Below are positions 16,805 to 25,289 of a DNA stretch of 64,000 nt, piece after piece. The translations under genes were made by a program, and so were the position numbers. The DNA is from Gammaproteobacteria bacterium (lineage in GTDB: Bacteria > Pseudomonadota > Gammaproteobacteria > Eutrophobiales > Eutrophobiaceae): contig JAJFKM010000076.1 in the NCBI GenBank assembly GCA_021773215.1, positions 1 through 64,000 of the forward strand. The letters are read 5' to 3'. Under the pieces are notes generated by a model, which saw only the letters and a program-made list of their open reading frames with translations, did not search any database and had not been told where the DNA came from. Each line of letters begins with the position of its first letter. The first letter of the stretch is position 1.

Positions 16805-17866
16805 ATGACAGTTCACTTCGCAAATGGCCGTGTAAAATTACTGGGTAGTGGTTCCAAGTTGCCCGGTGATCGCATTGATAATGAACGCTTGTTTTCTGGT
16901 ATAGAAAAACAATGCGGAAAAGCAATGGCTCGCAAGGCTGCCTTAATCAGCCGACGCTTGGGTATAAACTCGCGTCATTTTTGTCGCGCAAAGGAAGGGG
17001 GTATCTCTGTCCCTGAAGAAAGTGCGCCGCAACTATGCGTTAGGGCTGTTAATGCCGCTCGCTCTGATAGCAAGCAAAACAGCAAGATAGATTATTTAAT
17101 AGGTCACACTACCAGTCCAGAAACTCTATTACCTCCAAACATAGCTTGGGTTGCAGAACAGCTTGAACATGAAGGTCCTTATATGGAGTTACGCCAAGCG
17201 TGCACTGGTTTTGCAAATGCCCTACAGATAGCCATTCCTATGCTAGCGAATGATCCGTCGATGCAATCGATTGCTATAGTCGGTAGTGAAGTGGGCTCGA
17301 TCTATTTCGATCTCTCTGCTGATTTTATTGACCGTGAACAATTGGTTAACTATGTACAAATGGGTGACGGTGCGGGATCTGTTATTTTAGGTGCAGATGA
17401 TGGGAGTGATAATAGTATCATTTCAGATGCCTATATCGGACACATAGGTAATGGTAAAGCGCCTGGCTTTTTTCTGGAAGGTGGTGGTTCAGGTGATGTG
17501 CATTGCAAGTCAGGTTTACCCGTGTTCCGTCATAATGTCTCAGAAGTCAGAGAGCAAGGTGCGAGTCTTTTCATAAAGGGTTTAGAGTCTGTGTTATCAC
17601 GAGGTTACTCATTAGATGATTTCGCATATATATTACCGCATCAGGTTAATGGGCATCTGGGACGCTTATTAAGCGAGCACCTACATGTGCCTGAAGAACG
17701 TATAATTGTTGATGCCGATAAACTGGGTAATCTCGGGTCAGCAGCGATATGGGTTAGCCTGGATCGATTACGCCAATCGGGCTGTCTTAAAAAAGGTGAT
17801 AAGGTTTTAGTACTGGGTGCTGAGGCGACAAAATATCTTTATGGTGGTTTTGTATATCACTGTTAA
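16805..17866 (+). CDS. Beta-ketoacyl-ACP synthase III-like enzyme
   Basis: The 353-residue thiolase-fold protein has the KAS III triad: Cys133 in R-Q-A-C-T-G-F, His279 in L-P-H-Q-V-N, and Asn309 in K-L-G-N-L-G-S-A. It would condense an acyl-CoA or acyl-ACP with malonyl-ACP or another acyl acceptor. Unlike housekeeping fabH it is not next to plsX, fabD or acpP; it is the last gene of the exporter-diiron operon, which suggests a dedicated secondary pathway. It ends 11 bases from the stop of a convergent gene. Confidence 0.87.
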   Translation: MTVHFANGRVKLLGSGSKLPGDRIDNERLFSGIEKQCGKAMARKAALISRRLGINSRHFCRAKEGGISVPEESAPQLCVRAVNAARSDSKQNSKIDYLIGHTTSPETLLPPNIAWVAEQLEHEGPYMELRQACTGFANALQIAIPMLANDPSMQSIAIVGSEVGSIYFDLSADFIDREQLVNYVQMGDGAGSVILGADDGSDNSIISDAYIGHIGNGKAPGFFLEGGGSGDVHCKSGLPVFRHNVSEVREQGASLFIKGLESVLSRGYSLDDFAYILPHQVNGHLGRLLSEHLHVPEERIIVDADKLGNLGSAAIWVSLDRLRQSGCLKKGDKVLVLGAEATKYLYGGFVYHC

Positions 17867-17877
17867 TTTAAGGATTG

Positions 17878-18618
17878 CTAATTAATTAAACTCACAAGGT
17901 AAAGATTAAGGTAGCCTATAAGAAACAAGGTTGGCGTATCCCAAGTATGTGGTGACCATGCCTCAGTTAATGTCATTACAACAGGCACTGTCATTAGAGC
18001 AACAATAAATTCAGTAGTTGTAAACGAAGATTGGAATATAACAATTGTTATTATGCTTGTAATCAGAACACACATACTTCCTTCAATTGAACGTTCATAT
18101 TTAACCTTGGAGAAAAGGGCATGAGTCTTGTATTTATGCTTCCCGAATCTTATTCCTACAGGTTCTGCTAGTCCGTCGCCGATACCTGTAATAAGAATAG
18201 GAATCAATATAAGGCTCGCGATTCCATTAGATTCAAAAAGTACAATTGCAGGAATGATAATCAGGTAACCAGCCGCAATTTGAGTTGAGAGCCACAAAAG
18301 TGTGTGTGGCCGGTCTTCAGGTCTATCAAAGGAAAGAAACATTCTTGCGAATATTGGAACCCGGGATCTTGAAGGTGAACTATAAATTAGTAAACATAAT
18401 ATGACGACAGCGGATTTTAAGAGCAAACCTTCAAGGCTTTGTTCGTAAGGAATTATCGTCTCTAGATAAATAGGTATAAAAAAAAGACAGAAGTGATTTA
18501 TCTTTCTAGTATAGCCAACCTTGACGTTCTTATAGAAGACAAGGTTGCCGGTTAAATATTGTATTACCCATAAAGATAATATTTGCACGGAAAGGTTTGC
18601 CCAGAAAGAGAAGTCCAT
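17878..18618 (-). CDS. Dolichol/phytol kinase-like membrane protein
   Basis: The 246-residue protein has about seven hydrophobic helices and a polar motif G-I-G-D-G-L-A-E-P-V-G followed by K-Y-E-R-S-I-E-G-S, the pattern of the CTP-dependent dolichol/phytol kinase and CDP-diglyceride synthase superfamily. It probably phosphorylates an isoprenoid alcohol or a related lipid. It is the last gene of the minus-strand operon starting at 20695, 11 bases after the VOC gene. Confidence 0.68.
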   Translation of the reverse strand: MDFSFWANLSVQILSLWVIQYLTGNLVFYKNVKVGYTRKINHFCLFFIPIYLETIIPYEQSLEGLLLKSAVVILCLLIYSSPSRSRVPIFARMFLSFDRPEDRPHTLLWLSTQIAAGYLIIIPAIVLFESNGIASLILIPILITGIGDGLAEPVGIRFGKHKYKTHALFSKVKYERSIEGSMCVLITSIITIVIFQSSFTTTEFIVALMTVPVVMTLTEAWSPHTWDTPTLFLIGYLNLYLVSLIN

Positions 18619-18629
18619 AATTATTTATG

Positions 18630-19058
18630 TTAATTGATTGGCGCGATAAATTCGATACGTATTCCGCCGGGGATAATACACATCATATGTTTTGTCGCGC
18701 CACTTCCTAGTTGTTCAGGTTTGAATTCAATATCTACATTCCCTGAACTATCTAGGCGCTCATGCAGTGATTCTAATGAAACTTCTGAATTAAGTCGTAG
18801 TGCCAGGTGATGTAGGCCAATATTGTTTTTTCGGTCAAATGGCGTTGCATTTTCAGGGTCATCCGACTGCCATAGCGTCAGCATTATTGTTCCATCAGAA
18901 ACGAACACCGCAGGATAGTTCGGTTTATCACCTACTTGCATAAAATGTAATGTTTCAACAAAAAAATCACGTGTTTTATTTATATCGGGAACAGTGAGAC
19001 CTATATGGTGTGCGCCATTAGTAAGTGCTGTCAAATCTGTACTGTTAGAGTGATTCAT
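18630..19058 (-). CDS. VOC-family protein
   Basis: This 142-residue single VOC domain starts with G-A-H-H-I-G-L-T-V-P-D-I-N-K-T-R-D-F-F and keeps metal-site candidates His18, His78 (in G-L-H-H-L-A-L-R) and a Glu near the end in R-I-E-F-I. A lyase or dioxygenase role is possible. Its start overlaps the preceding gene's stop by 4 bases (ATGA), so translation is coupled. Confidence 0.82.
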   Translation of the reverse strand: MNHSNSTDLTALTNGAHHIGLTVPDINKTRDFFVETLHFMQVGDKPNYPAVFVSDGTIMLTLWQSDDPENATPFDRKNNIGLHHLALRLNSEVSLESLHERLDSSGNVDIEFKPEQLGSGATKHMMCIIPGGIRIEFIAPIN

Positions 19059-19612
19059 TTCATCTCTCCCATCAACATTATTTCTTCTTCGCTATAACGC
19101 GGCGTGATATGTTGTGGGCAGTTTCTGTCCCATGCCTCGATATGAATTAAGAATGCTCGTTCAATATTTGCTTTGTATTCATTATCAACAAGTTTTTCAA
19201 TTAAAGCTTCATCTGTTTCAGTGACTTCAGAAGTGCCCCAGAGCTTGATGCGCGTGCGGTTTGGGTAGTCCATTAAGAAGATACAAACCTTATTATTATC
19301 TTGTAGATTACCGTAAGAGATGTATTGGCGATTGCCACTGAAGTCAGCAAAGCCCAGAGTTTTATTATCTATAACTTTCAGGAAACCTTTTGGTCCGCCG
19401 CGATGCTGGATGTAGGGTTGTCCTTCTGCATTAACCGTCGCCATATAGAATGAGTCGCGTTGCGCTATAAAGCTTGCTAAAAATTCTGTAACTGTACTTT
19501 CCCAACTACCACGTTGTTCCATATTAGCGTAGGCACTACGTGACTCTTTTTCTTTTTGAATTTTCTTTACTGTCTCTGTAAAGGCGATATCACTTGTATA
19601 TTCTCGCATCAT
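19055..19612 (-). CDS. Pyridoxamine 5'-phosphate oxidase-family flavoprotein
   Basis: I start at the ATG-ATG pair at 19612/19609, which follows a GGAG site; the frame itself is open to 19645. The 185 residues have the split-barrel PNPOx pattern: F-Y-M-A-T-V-N-A-E-G-Q-P-Y-I-Q-H-R-G-G, F-A-D-F-S-G-N-R-Q-Y and R-I-K-L-W-G. The last part, W-D-R-N-C-P-Q-H-I-T-P-R-Y, is typical of a subgroup of FMN-binding proteins without PNP oxidase activity. Second gene of the operon. Confidence 0.82.
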   Translation of the reverse strand: MMREYTSDIAFTETVKKIQKEKESRSAYANMEQRGSWESTVTEFLASFIAQRDSFYMATVNAEGQPYIQHRGGPKGFLKVIDNKTLGFADFSGNRQYISYGNLQDNNKVCIFLMDYPNRTRIKLWGTSEVTETDEALIEKLVDNEYKANIERAFLIHIEAWDRNCPQHITPRYSEEEIMLMGEMK

Positions 19613-19666
19613 TTTTCTCCAACTTAATGAGGCCATCATAAACATGACGACCTCATAGTATATTAG

Positions 19667-20695
19667 TTAATGACTAGCTACTTTGCTTTTTCCGAAGAAG
19701 CGACGTATATGTTCTGCGATAACTTGGCTATCTTCTTCCAGCGCAAAGTGACCCGTATCCAGTAGATTAAAGTCAACCACCTTCAAATCACGTTTGTAAG
19801 GATGCGCTCCTGCTGCCGGGAAAATTTCATCGTTTTTCCCCCATACGATCAATGTTGGTGGTTGATGCTTGCGCAAGTAAGCTTGCCATTCTGGATACAG
19901 CGGTGGGTTTGTGCCGTAGCTGTAAAACATTTCCATTTGTATTTCCTGATTCCCTGCACGGTCTAGCAATGGTTGAACGTGATCCCATGTGTCCGGACTG
20001 ATGGCTTCGGTGTTACGTACGCCATTAGTGTATTGCCATTTAGTTGCACCAAGTGTTACTAGGAAACGTAAGGCATCATCATTACTCATGTTTGGATTTT
20101 TGTACGCGTTCTTAACGTTTATCCAAAAATCATTATCAAGACCTTTGTTAATTGCTTTTCGATCATTCCAATAGGCTTGAATAGGCTCCCAAAAGTTGTT
20201 ATCAATTCCTTCAACATAGGCATTACCATTTTGAATAATCAATCCTTCAACTCGTTCCGGGTGTTTGGTGGCAATACGAAAACCTATTGGTGCGCCATAG
20301 TCCATCAGGTACAAGCTATATGTTTTGAGTTCAATCTTGTCGATAAACTTATCAACAATTTTGGCGACGTTATCAAAGCTGTATTCAAACTCATGCACAC
20401 TCGGCATTGAACTCTGTCCGTAACCGGGGTAGTCCGGTGCGACAAGGTGGTATTGATCAGATAACTGTGGAATCAAGTCGCGAAACATATGTGATGATGT
20501 TGGGAAACCATGTAACAACAAAAGAGTGGGTTTATTGGGGTTACCCGCTTCGCGATAAAAAATATTCAGGCCGTCAATTTCAATAGTCTTGTATTTGATA
20601 TCATTGTCTTTCTCGGCGGCATTTGCTGCAATTCCAATAGTCATTAGTAAACTAAATACGGTTGCAGTAAGGATATTTCGTGTTTGTGTTTTCAT
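19667..20695 (-). CDS. Exported alpha/beta hydrolase (epoxide hydrolase/dehalogenase-like)
   Basis: The protein has a signal peptide (about residues 1-27, A-N-A-A), then an alpha/beta hydrolase core: [10 protein letters not shown] (oxyanion loop near 62), nucleophile Asp132 in L-M-D-Y-G-A-P, and a C-terminal His in D-T-G-H-F-A-L-E. An Asp nucleophile is the mark of epoxide hydrolases and haloalkane or haloacid dehalogenases rather than esterases. Periplasmic location is unusual for that group. It is the first gene of a four-gene operon and divergent from a LysR gene. Confidence 0.83.
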   Translation of the reverse strand: MKTQTRNILTATVFSLLMTIGIAANAAEKDNDIKYKTIEIDGLNIFYREAGNPNKPTLLLLHGFPTSSHMFRDLIPQLSDQYHLVAPDYPGYGQSSMPSVHEFEYSFDNVAKIVDKFIDKIELKTYSLYLMDYGAPIGFRIATKHPERVEGLIIQNGNAYVEGIDNNFWEPIQAYWNDRKAINKGLDNDFWINVKNAYKNPNMSNDDALRFLVTLGATKWQYTNGVRNTEAISPDTWDHVQPLLDRAGNQEIQMEMFYSYGTNPPLYPEWQAYLRKHQPPTLIVWGKNDEIFPAAGAHPYKRDLKVVDFNLLDTGHFALEEDSQVIAEHIRRFFGKSKVASH

Positions 20696-20798
20696 TTCTT
20701 TTCTCCCTTATTAATTGCTTGGTACCCAGATGGGTGATTCGGGAGTAACAATAGGCTTTCATAATATTAATAAAAAGCATATATTATTGATAATCTTC

Positions 20799-20813
20799 AT
20801 TCATTATATGAAT
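20799..20813. promoter_or_regulatory. Palindrome between divergent hydrolase and LysR genes
   Basis: A perfect 6-bp inverted repeat, ATTCAT (20799-20804) and ATGAAT (20808-20813), is separated by 3 bases. It sits 8 bases before the LysR start and 100 bases before the hydrolase operon. Location and symmetry make it a plausible LysR operator. It does not have the T-N11-A spacing of the classic LysR box at its core, so this is inference. Confidence 0.35.
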
Positions 20814-20820
20814 AGTCTTT

Positions 20821-21726
20821 ATGACCTTGGATCAACTCAAAGTCCTTTGTGCGGTAATTGAAACCGGTAGTTTCAGCGCCGCTGCTGAAAAATTAAACCG
20901 GGTACAATCAGCAGTGAGTATTGCTATCAAAAAGCTGGAAGAATCACTGGGTATCAAGATATTTGACCGTGATGCTTACCGACCGCAATTAACAGATGCG
21001 GGGATTGAGATTCATCGACAGGCCATAACGATCCTAAAACAGACCGATTTTTTACATTATACCGCCGAGCAATTAGCTATTGGGGAGGAGTCAGAAATCA
21101 CAATAGCGATAGATGGCATATGTCCCTTGGATGTGATTACAAAAAATTTAAAACAATTTAAATCACAACACCCTCATGTTCGTATTCTGCTTTATGTCGA
21201 ATACCTGGGTGTTATGGAGCGATTAAATCAAGAGACAATTGATATAGGATTTACACAGGTGCTTGAGACGCCAGAATGGTTAGAGGCTCTCTCTCTGATA
21301 GATATTCCTTATCTACCTGTTGTTGCACCCGACCATCCATTACTTGATATAGATAACAACATTAAACAAAAGCTTGCAGAACATACACAAATTGTCGTCA
21401 GTAGTTCACAACAGTCGTCATTAACTGTAAACGTTTCGGAAGAAGCAAGTATTTGGCATGTTGGTGACTTTGATTCGAAACGACAGCTTATTAAAGAAGG
21501 ACTTGGCTGGGGCTATATGCCACAACATATGATTGACAATGAGCTTAAAGAGAACAAACTTGTCATTTTAGATATGGACCAAGGAAAAAAGAAACTGAAA
21601 GGAAAATCGCGACAATTACAAAAGACAGTTAATTCGCATCAATTATATATTGTGCGACGTAATGATCGACCGGTTGGTCCACTGGCAAGCAGTTTTTGGA
21701 ATTTATTTGAGGACAGTATTAGTTAA
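20821..21726 (+). CDS. LysR-family transcriptional regulator
   Basis: The 301-residue protein has an N-terminal winged helix (T-L-D-Q-L-K-V-L-C-A-V-I-E-T-G-S-F-S-A-A-A with R-V-Q-S-A-V-S) and a C-terminal effector-binding domain. It is divergent from the alpha/beta hydrolase operon and is followed by mddA after 37 bases, so it may control either or both. No ribosome binding site is seen, and the ATG may be near the transcript start. Confidence 0.9.
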   Translation: MTLDQLKVLCAVIETGSFSAAAEKLNRVQSAVSIAIKKLEESLGIKIFDRDAYRPQLTDAGIEIHRQAITILKQTDFLHYTAEQLAIGEESEITIAIDGICPLDVITKNLKQFKSQHPHVRILLYVEYLGVMERLNQETIDIGFTQVLETPEWLEALSLIDIPYLPVVAPDHPLLDIDNNIKQKLAEHTQIVVSSSQQSSLTVNVSEEASIWHVGDFDSKRQLIKEGLGWGYMPQHMIDNELKENKLVILDMDQGKKKLKGKSRQLQKTVNSHQLYIVRRNDRPVGPLASSFWNLFEDSIS

Positions 21727-21763
21727 TATTATTGCTTAATTGAGTTATAGCCAGGAGGTGTTT

Positions 21764-22489
21764 ATGAGTAGGGTGCTTGTACCATTGTATGGTGTGGTGA
21801 GTTATATCATCTTTTTTCTATCGTTCTTATATGCCATTGGCTTTGTTGGCAACTTGCTCGTTCCTAAAACCATAGACTCCGGTGATGTTGCTGCGATAGT
21901 CCCATCCTTAATTATTAATGTTGTATTGCTCGGGCTGTTTGCTATTCCGCATAGTGTTATGGCGCGACCGGCATTTAAACAGTGGTTTACGCGATACATT
22001 CCTCCTGCAATCGAGCGTAGTACCTATGTTCTTGTTTCCAGCTTGTTACTATTTTTACTCTATTGGCTATGGCAGCCGATGACAGGCGTTATATGGCAAG
22101 TTGAGTCTTCGATCGGTGTAATGATTTTAACAGGCATATTCTGGTTTGGATGGGCAATTGTGCTGTTATCAACATTTATGACGAACCATTTTGATTTGTT
22201 TGGCTTACGACAAGTTTATATCAACTTTAAAGGCCAGGAATATCACCATCTAGAATTTAGAATGATTGGCTTATATAAATTGTGTCGCCACCCATTAATG
22301 CTAGGTTTTATAATCGCATTCTGGGCAACACCGACAATGACTACAGGACACTTACTCTTTGCAGTTGCGACAACAGCTTATATATTCATTGCTTTACAGT
22401 TCGAAGAACGCGATCTGCTTACATTTTTTGGTGATACATATAAGAGTTATAAAGAAAAAGTACCAATGGTGTTTCCCTATAAGTGGTAA
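21764..22489 (+). CDS. mddA: Methanethiol S-methyltransferase
   Basis: MddA is a membrane enzyme that methylates methanethiol with S-adenosylmethionine to give dimethyl sulfide. I start at 21764, which has a perfect AGGAGGTG site. The 241 residues have about six hydrophobic helices and blocks I recognise from the family: [11 protein letters not shown][10 protein letters not shown], [16 protein letters not shown] and C-R-H-P-L-M-L-G-F. The last resembles the SAM site of isoprenylcysteine methyltransferase-like enzymes. Confidence 0.85.
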   Translation: MSRVLVPLYGVVSYIIFFLSFLYAIGFVGNLLVPKTIDSGDVAAIVPSLIINVVLLGLFAIPHSVMARPAFKQWFTRYIPPAIERSTYVLVSSLLLFLLYWLWQPMTGVIWQVESSIGVMILTGIFWFGWAIVLLSTFMTNHFDLFGLRQVYINFKGQEYHHLEFRMIGLYKLCRHPLMLGFIIAFWATPTMTTGHLLFAVATTAYIFIALQFEERDLLTFFGDTYKSYKEKVPMVFPYKW

Positions 22490-22573
22490 TTACTTGTATG
22501 TAGACTATTTCAAGTATTGTCTAGCCTAGACGTGTTATAAGATGTGGTATTAGTCATAACATGAAGTTTAATA

Positions 22574-23326
22574 ATGTCCTCAGAATTGCTTGATATCTTT
22601 AATGCACATAATGGCGTTGTTTGTTGTGTCGGTGCCGGAGGCAAAAAAACCACGATGTTCCAATTGGCCAAAGCACATAATGGTCGAGTGGGTATAACCG
22701 CAACCGCACATATTGAATATTTCCCGAAAACTTTAGATGCTACCAATTATATTGGTGCAGACGATGATATTTTAGAAGCCATTCGGAATGATGCTTCTTC
22801 TAAAGCTATTGCGTTTGCTAAACCATCCGAACGGTTTGGGAGGCGTGCTGGTATTAGTATGGAATTACTGCAATCGATTAAGGATGAAAACTGTTTTGAA
22901 TTAATAGTGGTCAAGGCAGATGGTGCCCGTGGGCGTCTGATGAAAGGTCCAGCAGAGCATGAGCCGGTCACACCAGCATTTGCTGATACCGTTATCCCCG
23001 TTCTTTCTGTAAAAGTAATCGGTATGCCTCTAAGCGATAAGATTGCCCATCGTGTCGATCAGATTTCAAAGATAACTGGATTAAACGAGCATGATGAGAT
23101 TAAGCCTGAACATATTGCGCGTTTGCTTTCATCTAGCGATGGCTCGCTTAAGAATACAGGTTCCGCGAAAGTAATCCCGCTGATTAATATGGTTGATTAT
23201 AGTGAACAAGAAGCATCAGCAAGAGAGGCTGCGCAATTGGCATTAACGATGACGAATAGATTTGACCATATTGTGTTAGCCGCAATGAAAGAAGATCAGC
23301 CTATCGTTGATGTGATAAGCAGGTAA
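22574..23326 (+). CDS. yqeC: Selenium cofactor biosynthesis protein YqeC
   Basis: The 250-residue protein has a P-loop-like G-A-G-G-K-K-T-T-M near residue 20, A-T-A-H-I, a central V-V-K-A-D-G-A-R-G-R-L-M-K-G-P-A-E-H-E-P and a late A-A-M-K-E-D. These are hallmarks of YqeC, linked to selenium-dependent molybdenum hydroxylases. None of the expected partners (yqeB, mocA, selD, xdh) lies in the window. A stand-alone yqeC may support another molybdopterin hydroxylase elsewhere. Confidence 0.83.
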   Translation: MSSELLDIFNAHNGVVCCVGAGGKKTTMFQLAKAHNGRVGITATAHIEYFPKTLDATNYIGADDDILEAIRNDASSKAIAFAKPSERFGRRAGISMELLQSIKDENCFELIVVKADGARGRLMKGPAEHEPVTPAFADTVIPVLSVKVIGMPLSDKIAHRVDQISKITGLNEHDEIKPEHIARLLSSSDGSLKNTGSAKVIPLINMVDYSEQEASAREAAQLALTMTNRFDHIVLAAMKEDQPIVDVISR

Positions 23327-23341
23327 GCACTATGCTAGTTA

Positions 23342-23740
23342 TTATATAAAGGGATCTTTCATATTCAATGCAATGAGAATGGCATCTCTTATATCGAAGA
23401 ACAGTGAGATGACAATCGTCGACAATAATAAAATAAGGTAGACGCCATACGGCGATTTTAGATTCTCAATCTTCCCGACGATCTCGGTTTTCACTAGGTA
23501 AATAGATAGGGGCAGCCACACTAAAATATGAGCAACACCTAAAAGATGAGGTGATTTCGTTTCTGCAAATATCCAGATAGCGATTGGCATGGATAATATT
23601 AAAGAAGCGAAAATGAATCTTGCTGATAGATGTCTATAAACAAAAATCAATGAGGATAAAAAGATGATCATCATCCAGTCCATCCAGACTTTTGTTGCGT
23701 CTGATGTGGCAGCATTAACTGCAGCTTCCATTTCTTCCAT
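23342..23740 (-). CDS. Small inner-membrane protein, unknown
   Basis: The 132 residues begin with an acidic, helical stretch and contain four hydrophobic helices (about 22-38, 42-58, 65-82 and 98-124). I do not recognise the family. It is the last gene of the cytochrome/porin/symporter operon, starting 19 bases after the symporter's stop, so a link to that transport function is possible. Confidence 0.6.
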   Translation of the reverse strand: MEEMEAAVNAATSDATKVWMDWMMIIFLSSLIFVYRHLSARFIFASLILSMPIAIWIFAETKSPHLLGVAHILVWLPLSIYLVKTEIVGKIENLKSPYGVYLILLLSTIVISLFFDIRDAILIALNMKDPFI

Positions 23741-23759
23741 TAGTTTTTCACCCTGAGTG

Positions 23760-25277
23760 TTATATCTCTGAAATCAATGTATCGATAATTGCCATATCTT
23801 CCGGAAGAGATTTTATGTCTATATCCCAAACTAGTGGAAGATAAAACATTACAAATAGCGTTATTAAAATTGCGCCAACCAGGTTAATCCATATTCCTGT
23901 TTTCGCCATTTGCCGGATAGTTACGTAACGACTACTAAATACGATAGCATTTGGAGGCGTGGCCACGGGTAACATAAAGGCAAATGAAGCGGCTAGCGCT
24001 ACAGCAATCATCAGGCTGTAAGGATGTATATGCATTGCAATTGCCAGTGCAGCAATGATAGGCAATATCATAGATGCTGTTGCTGTGTTCGATGTGATCT
24101 CCGTTAAAATAATGACAATCGTCGTTACAATAGCAATGATCAGAAACAGGTTGCTACCTTGCAGTATGCTGAGTTGGTCAGCAATAGCCTGTGTCAATCC
24201 ACTATCATTGAATCCTTTTGCAAGCGCAAAGCCACCACCAAAAAGTATAAGAATATCCCAGGGGATTTTAATGGCCGTTTGCCAATCTAACAGGAACTCA
24301 TGTTTTTTAAAATTTGATGGAATGATAAAAAGCAATAAAGCACCGCCCATCGCGATAGTAGAATCTTTTATTGTCTTGAATTGATCTGCATCTAAAAGTC
24401 CTCTAACCATCCACAGTATTGCGACACTACAAAAAACAAATAGAACCGTTTTTTCTTGTGTAGACATCGGTCCTAGCTCTGTCAATTGACGATGTATTGT
24501 TTCCTTGCCACCCGGTAAGTGGTCTATCTCACTGGGATAAGCAATGTGTGTCAAATAATACCAGGTGATTATTAACATGATGACAGATAAGGGTAGTGCA
24601 AACATCATCCAGTCTAGAAAGCTGATGCTCTGCTCAAACTGAGTTTCAATAATTCCAGCGAGGATGGCATTCGGTGGCGTGCCTATCAGTGTTGCAATAC
24701 CGCCAATTGAAGCAGCATAGGCAATGCCTAGCATCAGCGCTATACCAAAATGAAAATGCTCAGGATCGGTATTAATCTGGATATCAGGCTCTGAGTTAAT
24801 CTCATCTATAACCTGTTTTAAAACAGCAATGCCAATCGTGAGCATCATCATGGTTGCAGCAGTATTACTGATCCACATCGATAAACCTGCTGACGCGATC
24901 ATAAAACCAAGAATTATTCTATTGGGTGTTACCCCGACTAGTTGGATTGTATATAAGGCAATTCTGCGATGTAGATGCCATTTTTCAATAGTGACGGCGA
25001 TTAAAAAACCGCCAAGAAAGAGATAGATAAGGTGATGCGCATACGGTTGCGTCACTTCACCGCCATTCATTACGCCAAGAGCTGGAAATAGAAATATCGG
25101 TAATAAGGCAGTAGCAGGAATAGGGATGGCTTCCGTTATCCACCATGTCGCCATGAGTAATGCGACTGCTAATACATGCATAGCTTCTGGTCTAATATTA
25201 TCCGGAGTAGGAATTAACAGGACAATAATAAACAGGAGTAGGCCAGTACCAAGCCCGGTAAATTTATTTTTTAACAT
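23760..25277 (-). CDS. SLC13/DASS-family sodium:anion symporter
   Basis: The 505-residue protein has about 12 membrane helices and the DASS signatures: T-A-L-L-P-I-F-L-F-P near 57-66, S-N-T-A-A-T at about 136-141, and a second S-N-T-A in the C-terminal half near E-I-T-S-N-T-A-T-A, the paired sodium/substrate clamshell motifs. Family members carry sulfate or di- and tricarboxylates; the sequence does not let me choose. The upstream porin may deliver the same anion. Confidence 0.9.
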   Translation of the reverse strand: MLKNKFTGLGTGLLLFIIVLLIPTPDNIRPEAMHVLAVALLMATWWITEAIPIPATALLPIFLFPALGVMNGGEVTQPYAHHLIYLFLGGFLIAVTIEKWHLHRRIALYTIQLVGVTPNRIILGFMIASAGLSMWISNTAATMMMLTIGIAVLKQVIDEINSEPDIQINTDPEHFHFGIALMLGIAYAASIGGIATLIGTPPNAILAGIIETQFEQSISFLDWMMFALPLSVIMLIITWYYLTHIAYPSEIDHLPGGKETIHRQLTELGPMSTQEKTVLFVFCSVAILWMVRGLLDADQFKTIKDSTIAMGGALLLFIIPSNFKKHEFLLDWQTAIKIPWDILILFGGGFALAKGFNDSGLTQAIADQLSILQGSNLFLIIAIVTTIVIILTEITSNTATASMILPIIAALAIAMHIHPYSLMIAVALAASFAFMLPVATPPNAIVFSSRYVTIRQMAKTGIWINLVGAILITLFVMFYLPLVWDIDIKSLPEDMAIIDTLISEI

Positions 25278-25289
25278 ACGCCTACAATA

